8,375 nt of DNA from Candidatus Staskawiczbacteria bacterium RIFOXYD1_FULL_32_13 (GTDB lineage Bacteria; Patescibacteriota; Minisyncoccia; Minisyncoccales; Staskawiczbacteraceae). The notes beneath the pieces were generated by a model. The model worked only from the letters and a program-made list of their open reading frames with translations, ran no database searches and was not told where the DNA came from. The translations under genes were made by a program, and so were the position numbers. Shown one piece after another: positions 1 through 5,373 of the stretch. Position 1 is the first letter of the stretch. Every line of letters begins with the position of its first letter. The stretch covers positions 1 to 8,375 of the forward strand of contig MHPU01000024.1 in NCBI GenBank assembly GCA_001820485.1. Reading direction: 5' to 3'.

Positions 1-10
1 TTTTTATTTG

Positions 11-58
11 TGTTTTTCATAGCTTTGATTATACATCAAAGCGTTCGGATTCAAAACA
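11..58 (+). promoter_or_regulatory. Leader stem-loop upstream of the 96-461 gene
   Basis: GCTTTGAT (22-29) and ATCAAAGC (35-42) form a perfect 8-bp inverted repeat with a 5-nt loop. TGTTTT (11-16) and AAAACA (53-58) can close a second, outer helix across an asymmetric interior loop. No U-run follows, so it is not an intrinsic terminator. Its place, 53 nt before the start codon, suits a 5' leader structure or an operator. The promoter of this gene is probably to the left of the window. Confidence 0.45.
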
Positions 59-85
59 GAATTTGCCTTTTGTTCGAACCACTTT

Positions 86-90
86 GGAGG
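86..90 (+). promoter_or_regulatory. Shine-Dalgarno site fixing the start at 96
   Basis: GGAGG lies 5 nt before ATG at 96. It decides for this start over the in-frame TTG at 63, which has no such site. AACC (77-80) can pair with GGTT (89-92), which would cover part of the site, so some structural control is possible. All seven minus-strand genes lack a comparable motif. Confidence 0.8.
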
Positions 91-95
91 TTGCT

Positions 96-461
96 ATGAA
101 GGTAAAAATGTTGCTTTTCCCAAGCTACGTTAGTCTCGCCAGTGCTCGGGATTATTCTCCTCAACTTTTCAGATTCCTGCGTGAGCGAGGAGTCGAACTT
201 GAGGCAGACGAGTGGGATGGAACAACAAACTCCATTCCGCAGGAAGGGTTGGTCATCGTTCGCGCATCTACTAAGATGCGTTGCGATAGCGTCACGTTGG
301 GGAGGGTTTGTGAAGCCTTAGGTCATTTCGTCTTTTACGATGATAGAGTTTTGCTGGGTAATGGCGAATACAGCCACGACCAACTGTTAGGCAATGCTCA
401 GGAGTTCATTGATAACCTCATCGCCAATGATGAACTTGTCGATGTCGGCGAAGACTGGTGA
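96..461 (+). CDS. Small GC-richer protein of unknown function
   Basis: The frame encodes 121 residues from the ATG at 96, chosen because of GGAGG 5 nt upstream. I do not recognise the family. The protein starts with a short hydrophobic, beta-like stretch (MKVKMLLFPSYVSLASAR), continues through a charged middle (FLRERGVELEADEW) and ends in an acidic tail (NDELVDVGEDW). It looks like a soluble alpha/beta protein; a weak signal peptide reading of the start is possible but unconvincing. There are two cysteines and no obvious catalytic motif. Base use differs from the neighbouring block: 33 of 60 bases at 181-240 are G or C, against 18 of 60 in an RNase J line. The gene is followed 25 nt later by a strong terminator and points towards RNase J. 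Horizontal origin, or a distinct expression class of gene, is an inference. Confidence 0.75.
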   Translation: MKVKMLLFPSYVSLASARDYSPQLFRFLRERGVELEADEWDGTTNSIPQEGLVIVRASTKMRCDSVTLGRVCEALGHFVFYDDRVLLGNGEYSHDQLLGNAQEFIDNLIANDELVDVGEDW

Positions 462-486
462 TGCAATCACCGGGGGTGAAAATCAA

Positions 487-527
487 AACTCCGCGGACAC
501 ATTGTATGTCCCGGAGTTGTTTTTTTT
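487..527 (+). terminator. Intrinsic terminator of the 96-461 gene, probably bidirectional
   Basis: AACTCCG (487-493) plus GGACA (495-499) pair with TGTCC (507-511) plus CGGAGTT (512-518), giving 12 base pairs with one bulged C (494) and a 7-nt loop. A U-tract follows at 517-527, broken by a single G. On the minus strand the stem is followed by TTTTGATTTTC, so it may also stop RNase J transcripts, whose stop codon lies 16 nt away. A small TCACC/GGTGA hairpin (467-479) precedes it. Confidence 0.92.
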
Positions 528-542
528 GCAAAAAATATTGTT

Positions 543-2417
543 TTAAACTTCGATTACTACGGGTAAGATCATTGGTCTACGCTCTGTTTTAGCAAATAAG
601 AAGTCTCCAATTTTATTACGGATTTCATCTTTGATATAACTGGCATTTATGGGCTCTGAGACAAATGACTGACTAGGCATTTTATTTATGTCGCCATTTA
701 TTTGCACAAAGCCATCTTTGCCATTACCTTGTGTTCTCATACTAGATTTTTCTATAATTTCAATTACTTTTTTGCGCGTTTGGGCTAGCAAATCTTTTGA
801 TTCTCTTAAATACACAAAGCCTCTAGAAATTATATCTGGAGATCCTTTAACTTTTCCTGTAGCAGTATCAACTACAGCTACAATCATAAACATTCCATCT
901 TCAGCTAACATTTGTCTGTCACGCAAAACAACTTCGCCAACATCTCCAACTCCAAGACCATCAACAAAAACATAGTTTACTGGAACTTTATCTTTTAAAA
1001 TTTCTGCATCTATTTGGTTTGAACTGCCAATGTTATTTTTTGAATTTGAAAATTTTATAACAGAACCATTATCTGGTACAAAAACTCTGTCTTTTCTAAA
1101 ACTCATACCAAAAGCAATTTTGGCAGCTTCTTTTAAGAAAAAGTGATTTCCATAAACAGGAATAAAATAATCTGGTTTAATTTCGCGAAGCATATATTTT
1201 ATTCCTTCAATGTTGCTATGCCCAGAGATGTGAACATCAATAATATCAGAGTGGTAAACATTGTCAGATAATCTATAAAGATTATCTTTAACTCTTTGAA
1301 CAGTTCTTTCGTTACCTGGAATAACAGAAGAAGAAAATATAACAGTGTCTTCTTTTTTAATTTTAATGAATTTATGATTTCCAGCAACAATTCTAGATAA
1401 AGCTGCTTTTTCCTCTCCTTGAGCACCTGTGCAAACAATAATCAATTTATTGTCTGGGCAAGTGTGAGCCTTATCTATTGGTATTATTACACCTTTTGGT
1501 ATTTTAACATAGCCTAATCTTTGGGCTAATTCCATATTTAATTTCATTGAGAATCCATCTAAAGCAACTTTTCTATTGGTTTTGTTGGCAAATTCTAAAA
1601 TTTGTTTTATTCTTTCAATTTGAGAAGAGAAAGTAGCAACAATTGTTCTGCCCGGAGCATTGGATATTAGCATATAAAGATTGGCAAGCATTTCTTCTTC
1701 AGTAACAGATTCTTTTGATATTAATGCTCCTAGTGATTCAAGCATTAATATAGTTGGTCTTTTTAATTTTGATAAATGTGAGTAATCAATGAATTTTTTA
1801 CTATCAGTACTTTTTTCAACAGTCCAATCTCCGGGATGTAATATTGTAGCTACTGGAGTTTCAAGTGCTACTCCAACAGCATCCATGACTGAGTGGTCTA
1901 CTTGAAAAAACGAAAGGGTAAATGCTCCCAATTTTATTTTTTGATCTAAACCTTGAATATAAGTTGTTTTTAATTTTTTAACTGCATTTCTATCAAAATC
2001 TTCAACTCTATGTTTTACCATCTCAAGAGTTAAAGGGCGACCAATTATTTGTGGGTTGTTTAATTTTTTAAGTAATATTGGAGCTGCTCCAATGTGATCT
2101 AAATGACCATGAGAAAAAATTACTCCTCTAATATTTTTTTCTTTGCCCTTTAAATACTCTGTATTTGGAATTACAAAGTCTACTCCAGGCATATCCTCTT
2201 CTGGAAATTGTAGTCCCATATCTAAAATTACAATATCTTGTCCATATTCAAATACAGTCATGTTTCTACCTACTTCTTCGCACCCACCTAAGGGAATAAT
2301 CTTTAAAGAATTTTCTCCCTTATAATTATCTTGATTGGGTTTTGCAATAATTTGTTGTTTTTTACTCATCCCTTGGTGAGTATTGTTATATTTTGCGGGA
2401 TTTATTTTCTGTTCCAT
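543..2417 (-). CDS. rnj: Ribonuclease J (metallo-beta-lactamase / beta-CASP exo- and endoribonuclease)
   Basis: The 624-residue product matches RNase J along its full length, with about 36 extra N-terminal residues. RNase J degrades and matures RNA in the cytoplasm. The metallo-beta-lactamase core starts at LKIIPLGGCEEVGRN (38-52). The metal motif HGHLDH is at 103-108, with H175 and D197 as further ligands. The beta-CASP segment includes ATFSSQ (261-266) and CTGAQGE (329-335), then HISGH (396-400). The C-terminal domain ends in the family hallmark RRPMILPVVIEV (613-624). Two sites differ from the Bacillus subtilis enzyme as I recall it: the residue matching metal ligand H390 is Y422 (PVYGNH), and the DSTN motif is ESLG (227-230). 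No Shine-Dalgarno site precedes the ATG (AATAAGAATATG); M17 is an alternative start. The C-terminal-most genes of the block end here, facing a terminator. Family assignment is very secure; full activity is not proven. Confidence 0.96.
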   Translation of the reverse strand: MEQKINPAKYNNTHQGMSKKQQIIAKPNQDNYKGENSLKIIPLGGCEEVGRNMTVFEYGQDIVILDMGLQFPEEDMPGVDFVIPNTEYLKGKEKNIRGVIFSHGHLDHIGAAPILLKKLNNPQIIGRPLTLEMVKHRVEDFDRNAVKKLKTTYIQGLDQKIKLGAFTLSFFQVDHSVMDAVGVALETPVATILHPGDWTVEKSTDSKKFIDYSHLSKLKRPTILMLESLGALISKESVTEEEMLANLYMLISNAPGRTIVATFSSQIERIKQILEFANKTNRKVALDGFSMKLNMELAQRLGYVKIPKGVIIPIDKAHTCPDNKLIIVCTGAQGEEKAALSRIVAGNHKFIKIKKEDTVIFSSSVIPGNERTVQRVKDNLYRLSDNVYHSDIIDVHISGHSNIEGIKYMLREIKPDYFIPVYGNHFFLKEAAKIAFGMSFRKDRVFVPDNGSVIKFSNSKNNIGSSNQIDAEILKDKVPVNYVFVDGLGVGDVGEVVLRDRQMLAEDGMFMIVAVVDTATGKVKGSPDIISRGFVYLRESKDLLAQTRKKVIEIIEKSSMRTQGNGKDGFVQINGDINKMPSQSFVSEPINASYIKDEIRNKIGDFLFAKTERRPMILPVVIEV

Positions 2418-2505
2418 ATTCTTATTTTTTTAAACGACTAAATCACATCACAATTATTATTTTTTAAGAATTGCGGTATATTTTATTTTCGTTATTTATT
2501 TTTTT

Positions 2506-2537
2506 AATAAAAGATTTTAGGAGTTCAATCTTTTATT
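2506..2537. repeat. 11-bp perfect inverted repeat between the PLP enzyme and RNase J
   Basis: AATAAAAGATT (2506-2516) and AATCTTTTATT (2527-2537) are exact inverted arms with a 10-nt loop. It begins 6 nt after the stop codon of the PLP enzyme gene, so it is probably that gene's transcription end or an mRNA 3' stabiliser. On the minus strand the stem is followed by an A-run, not U, whereas the plus strand has GTTTTTTAATTTT, so it is not a textbook minus-strand terminator. The remaining 88 bp before RNase J are AT-rich and should hold its promoter, but no convincing -35/-10 pair is visible. Confidence 0.6.
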
Positions 2538-2542
2538 GTTTT

Positions 2543-3673
2543 TTAATTTTGTGTTAAACCTTTTCCCGTATTAACCACGAGAATTTTCTTATCATCTTGT
2601 ATCAATCCTTTCTCATACCTATCAATATACAAAGCTAATCCAGCTGATCCGGATGGTTCTGACTTAATCCCTTGATCAGTTAAAATCTTGTGAGCTTTTA
2701 ATATTTGTTCTTCGGCGACAGTCTCTTTTGCTGTCTCTCTGCCTGTAAAAGAAAAATTTACAATTGCTTTAACATCTTGATCTTTAAACAGTAAAAACGG
2801 CTTAAATGGAGCAGACAGTTTATCGGCAATACTATCGCTATTTTTTGGTTCTGCACCAAAAATATTCATAGAAATAACCTTTGATGTAGGAATTTTGAGT
2901 CTTGGATCTTTCCTCCCTTCTGAATCATTTCTCATTGAGCGAACTTGCCAGGTTAAATAGTTCTCCATTACTCTGCCAGAGCCATATGGAACATAAATTT
3001 CATTAGGATTTTCATTAAATGATTCATGCACGTGTTGATCATAAAATAACGAAGATGGCTCAATTGATCTAATTGAAGTTATATCTACTCCATTTGGATT
3101 ATTTGAGATTGCATATATGTCTTCTGGTGTAAGTTGCAAGGATAAATCTGTTGTATAAACATCAGCTCTAAGTTTTAAAATCTCTTTTAATATTTTTTCG
3201 TTTATATCTTGACCAACTATTATTTTTGGGGGTGGTAATTGATTTTTTTTAAAACATTCTGCCACTGCTCGGCCTTCATTACCAGAAGTTATAAGAGAAA
3301 GGCGGGGGATTGTAAGTTGCTCTAACTCTTGTTTAGAAAGCGTGCCGATTCTAATTTTTAAATATAGTGCCCTTGCATAATCCCTGTAAAGTGTTGCCAA
3401 CTCCCAAGCAGCTCTATCTTTAATTGTGCCAGTTGGATTACTTCTTTCGTCAGCTTCATTTTTAATAAGAACTTTTCCGTAACCATCTTTTGATAAATCA
3501 ACAGGAATTACTGGAGTTGGCCTCCATTCGGTAAAATCTTTTCTATCTGAAAGTGAAATTCCATCTCCCCATTTTTCTACCAAATCATAATTCATAAATT
3601 CTGGGAATTCTACTTCTTTCTTTATTTCTCTTTCTAATTCAATTGGATTTGATTCGCGTTTTGTCTCACTCAT
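2543..3673 (-). CDS. PLP-dependent fold-type II enzyme, threonine synthase-like
   Basis: The 376-residue protein belongs to the tryptophan synthase beta / threonine synthase superfamily of cytoplasmic PLP enzymes. Visible marks are NPTGTIKDRAA (79-89), with K85 as the likely Schiff-base lysine; the substrate loop SGNEG (130-134); the phosphate-binding glycine loop PYGSGR (229-234); GAEP (273-276); SEPSGSAG (338-345); and NTGKG near the end (368-372). The order and spacing fit threonine synthase, but the family includes cysteine synthases, threonine dehydratases and diaminopropionate enzymes, so the substrate is not settled. About 45 residues separate K85 from SGNEG, more than I expect for the family, suggesting a helical insertion around 97-125. 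The ATG has no Shine-Dalgarno motif (ATAAAAATG). A 19-bp palindrome lies 19 nt upstream and a hairpin separates it from the flavoprotein gene, so it is probably transcribed on its own. Confidence 0.87.
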   Translation of the reverse strand: MSETKRESNPIELEREIKKEVEFPEFMNYDLVEKWGDGISLSDRKDFTEWRPTPVIPVDLSKDGYGKVLIKNEADERSNPTGTIKDRAAWELATLYRDYARALYLKIRIGTLSKQELEQLTIPRLSLITSGNEGRAVAECFKKNQLPPPKIIVGQDINEKILKEILKLRADVYTTDLSLQLTPEDIYAISNNPNGVDITSIRSIEPSSLFYDQHVHESFNENPNEIYVPYGSGRVMENYLTWQVRSMRNDSEGRKDPRLKIPTSKVISMNIFGAEPKNSDSIADKLSAPFKPFLLFKDQDVKAIVNFSFTGRETAKETVAEEQILKAHKILTDQGIKSEPSGSAGLALYIDRYEKGLIQDDKKILVVNTGKGLTQN

Positions 3674-3692
3674 TTTTATATTATTTATTTTA

Positions 3693-3711
3693 GGTTAACA
3701 TTATGTTAACC
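3693..3711. promoter_or_regulatory. Perfect palindrome (possible operator) before the PLP enzyme gene
   Basis: GGTTAACATTATGTTAACC consists of 8-bp arms around a 3-nt centre. It lies 19 bp before the start codon on the minus strand. Read on that strand it contains CATAAT, a fair -10 hexamer, but no good -35 stands 16-18 bp away. A dimeric repressor site over the promoter is the simplest reading. As RNA, the 3-nt loop also allows a hairpin, and the absence of a U-run argues against a terminator. Confidence 0.45.
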
Positions 3712-3736
3712 ACACTAAATTTAATTTTTTAAATAG

Positions 3737-3769
3737 CTATTCCACTATTCTCACTGAATGGTGGAATAG
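3737..3769 (-). terminator. Strong hairpin, likely transcription end of the flavoprotein gene
   Basis: CTATTCCACTATTC (3737-3750) pairs with GAATGGTGGAATAG (3756-3769): 14 base pairs including one G-T wobble, with a 5-nt loop TCACT. It stands 45 nt after the stop codon of the gene at 3815-4171. On the minus strand it is followed by CTATTTAAAAAATT, so the U-tract is short and the terminator is imperfect. The bases between it and the stop codon contain a tandem ATAGATTG duplication (about 3785-3800) and nothing else I can name. Confidence 0.5.
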
Positions 3770-3814
3770 ATAATTTATTATTCTATAGATTGATAGATTG
3801 TGTAGTTGATTTTT

Positions 3815-4171
3815 TTATTTTGAGGGGATTATTTGAGATACTTCAATTAAAATTGCACCTTTAGCAGGAAGACCCTTATTTTCAATTATATTCTCAACAA
3901 AATTTTTCCATTTGCCAGTTGTAAAATATTCTGCGGTGCCTATGATTTTCACGCCTTTTAAATTTTTATCCCAAACTGTTAAACAAACATTATTGTTTTG
4001 CAAAATGTCTATTATTGTTTGACTCATATAATTATCGGTTAGCAAAATTTCATTTTCTGAAACAATTTTTGCAAAAGCAGTTCCAATAACATTTGGCTTG
4101 TTATCCTCAGTGATTGTAGCGAAAGCAATTGGATTTTCTTCTATTAAATTTTTGTATTCTAAAAGAGTCAT
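3815..4171 (-). CDS. Small PNPOx-like split-barrel flavoprotein
   Basis: From the ATG at 4171 the frame gives 118 residues with the pattern of the pyridoxamine 5'-phosphate oxidase-like FMN-binding split barrel: NPIAFATITEDNKPNVIGTA (13-32) forms the first strands, followed by ILLTDNYMSQTIIDILQNNN, VCLTVWD and GVKIIGTAEYF. Such proteins bind FMN or related cofactors and reduce or sense small molecules; the substrate cannot be read here. The frame is also open upstream through 4261, but that stretch is tRNA sequence, so the start inside the tRNA is rejected. The ATG follows the tRNA 3' end by 14 nt and has no Shine-Dalgarno site. It is therefore almost certainly expressed from a transcript that also yields the tRNA. 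Length is short but normal for minimal members. Confidence 0.82.
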   Translation of the reverse strand: MTLLEYKNLIEENPIAFATITEDNKPNVIGTAFAKIVSENEILLTDNYMSQTIIDILQNNNVCLTVWDKNLKGVKIIGTAEYFTTGKWKNFVENIIENKGLPAKGAILIEVSQIIPSK

Positions 4172-4185
4172 ATTTTTTACGCGTG

Positions 4186-4267
4186 TGCCGCGGGAGGGAG
4201 TCGAACCCTCAACCCTTTCGGGATGCGCTTCTGAGACGCACGCGTATTCCAGTTCCGCCACCGCGAC
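4186..4267 (-). tRNA. tRNA-Leu (anticodon CAG)
   Basis: On the minus strand, GTCGCGG (4267-4261) pairs with CCGCGGC (4193-4187) as the acceptor stem, with one U-G pair, and the discriminator is A at 4186. The anticodon stem TGCGT/GCGCA encloses the loop CTCAGAA, placing CAG at 4233-4231, which reads CUG leucine codons. The variable arm is long (TCCCGAAAGGGT), as class II tRNA-Leu requires, and the T-arm is GAGGG-TTCGACT-CCCTC. The D-arm keeps the GG pair (AACTGGAATAC). CCA is not encoded; CAC follows. It stands 5 nt after the isomerase stop codon and 14 nt before the flavoprotein start. Confidence 0.96.
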
Positions 4268-4272
4268 TAGTT

Positions 4273-5280
4273 TTATTTGGACATTTGCTTTTTAAAATCT
4301 TCTACCATTTTTACTGGAGTGGGATCGATTTTTTGATTTAAGGCAACAAAGTAAGAGACCCAATCGCCTAAAAGCAAGGTTGAAAAAACTTTAAACATTA
4401 AAGAGCCCTTTTTGATCTCAACAAAATTGGTTTTTATTCCGGTTTTACTAATAAGTTTTGTTGTGAGTTGCATTCGTTTTAAAATTCTTGGATGGTCGGC
4501 TTGGTCGCGTAGAATAATTACAGAAAGTAGTTTTGAAATTTGAGTTTTGAATTTTGGATTTTTCATTGTGAATCCTACCATTTCATTGTGGTTTAATTCT
4601 GGAAAATAATTGAAAAAAGCTGGGATTTTTGAATTTTCATTAAATTTAATTTTCCAAATTCTAGCTACAGTGCTAAAATTATTTGATGAATAAACAATAG
4701 GAACTTTTTTTGTAATTTTACTGGCTATTTTTTTTCCTTCTTTTTCTAATTCTAAGTTTATATTTTTTAAATCTCCTGCTAAATCTAATATTTCAAAAGA
4801 AATATCTTTTAAAATTCCAGCATTTATTAAAATTTTTGTTATAGCAGAAAAAATATAGCCTGTGGCACATCTTGGTTGAATGCCTAAAGGAAGCTTGGCG
4901 AAGGGAATATTATTTTGTTTGGCTAATTCTTCAAATTTCCCACCAGAAGAAACAACTATTACTTTTAGATTTTTATCAATAGCTTCTTTTAAGGATGACA
5001 GGCATTCTTCTGTGTTTCCAGAATAAGAAATACAAATGATTAAGCTATCTTTGTCTGCCCAAATCGGCAAGCCATAATCTCTATGTATATAAATTGGAAT
5101 TGTAGTTTTTATGATACTATTTAAAACATTAATTGGCAGAGCAGACCCCCCAATTGCACAAAAAATTATATTTTTGAAATCTCCAGAAACTTTTATAGTT
5201 TCAGCTATATCTAGGCCAATTTTTAATTGGAGAGGGGAATCAATTATAACTTGTCGCATATTTTGTTTGTCTATGATCAT
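4273..5280 (-). CDS. Bifunctional phosphoglucose/phosphomannose isomerase (SIS-domain)
   Basis: The 335-residue protein matches the small archaeal-type isomerase that interconverts glucose 6-phosphate, mannose 6-phosphate and fructose 6-phosphate in the cytoplasm. The first SIS domain shows IGGSA (43-47), the phosphate-binding SYSGNTEE (85-92) and VVSSGGK (109-115). QPRCATG (135-141) is the family's PR motif. The second half carries PELNHNEMVGF (227-237), with the presumed catalytic glutamate region, then HPRI (263-266), with the presumed catalytic histidine, and ends with IDPTPVKMVEDFKKQM. These roles come from known relatives, not from this sequence alone. The length is typical. No Shine-Dalgarno site is seen; the ATG follows GACGAAAAAAC, and the ATG of M8 at 5259 is an alternative. 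The start codon is 8 nt from a palindromic repeat, and tRNA-Leu follows the stop by 5 nt, so both are likely on one transcript. Confidence 0.92.
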   Translation of the reverse strand: MIIDKQNMRQVIIDSPLQLKIGLDIAETIKVSGDFKNIIFCAIGGSALPINVLNSIIKTTIPIYIHRDYGLPIWADKDSLIICISYSGNTEECLSSLKEAIDKNLKVIVVSSGGKFEELAKQNNIPFAKLPLGIQPRCATGYIFSAITKILINAGILKDISFEILDLAGDLKNINLELEKEGKKIASKITKKVPIVYSSNNFSTVARIWKIKFNENSKIPAFFNYFPELNHNEMVGFTMKNPKFKTQISKLLSVIILRDQADHPRILKRMQLTTKLISKTGIKTNFVEIKKGSLMFKVFSTLLLGDWVSYFVALNQKIDPTPVKMVEDFKKQMSK

Positions 5281-5288
5281 GTTTTTTC

Positions 5289-5360
5289 GTCATTCCCAAC
5301 TTGATTGGGAATCCAGAGCTTAGTTCACATACTCTAGATTTCCGCTTTCGCGGGAATGAC
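5289..5360. repeat. Palindromic REP/MITE-like intergenic element
   Basis: GTCATTCCC (5289-5297) and GGGAATGAC (5352-5360) are exact 9-bp terminal inverted repeats. Inside are two hairpins: ATTCCCAA/TTGGGAAT (5292-5299 and 5305-5312, 5-nt loop) and TTTCCGC/GCGGGAA (5339-5345 and 5350-5356, 4-nt loop, one wobble). CAGAG...CTCTAG near the centre also pairs in part. The motif GTCATTCCCGCGAAAGCGGGAAT and relatives recur as dispersed repeats in many bacteria. Here the element fills nearly the whole 93-bp gap between the solute-binding protein and the isomerase, and could act as a terminator or mRNA stabiliser. Confidence 0.8.
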
Positions 5361-5373
5361 ACTGTGGTAAAAA

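Larger units (their letters stand above)
1..99 (+). other. Open upstream frame ending in an ATGA overlap with the next gene
   Basis: One frame is open from the first base of the window for 32 codons and ends with TGA at 97-99, which overlaps the ATG at 96-98 of the next gene as ATGA. It could be the end of an upstream leader ORF or gene that is translationally coupled to the gene at 96. No ATG lies in the visible part; GTG at 10 and TTG at 25 and 70 are the only in-frame alternative starts and none has a ribosome binding site. An open stretch of this length can arise by chance. It is listed because the right-hand plus-strand gene (8213) has the same ATGA arrangement. Confidence 0.22.

Noticed and set aside
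63..95. TTG start at 63 for the left unknown gene
   Set aside because: No ribosome binding site at that point, while GGAGG stands 5 nt before the in-frame ATG at 96.
688..975. Plus-strand open frame antisense to RNase J
   Set aside because: The opposite strand encodes a conserved RNase J; this and the similar frames at 1199-1438, 2143-2325, 5111-5323 and 6161-6487 are shadows with no start signals.
3784..3800. Tandem ATAGATTG repeat, considered as a CRISPR or iteron-like array
   Set aside because: Only two 8-bp copies without spacers; no array, cas genes or replication gene anywhere in the window.
4172..4261. An upstream extension of the flavoprotein frame by 30 codons, starting inside the tRNA
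   Set aside because: The extension is tRNA-Leu and its spacer read as codons; the family's first strand begins just after the ATG at 4171.
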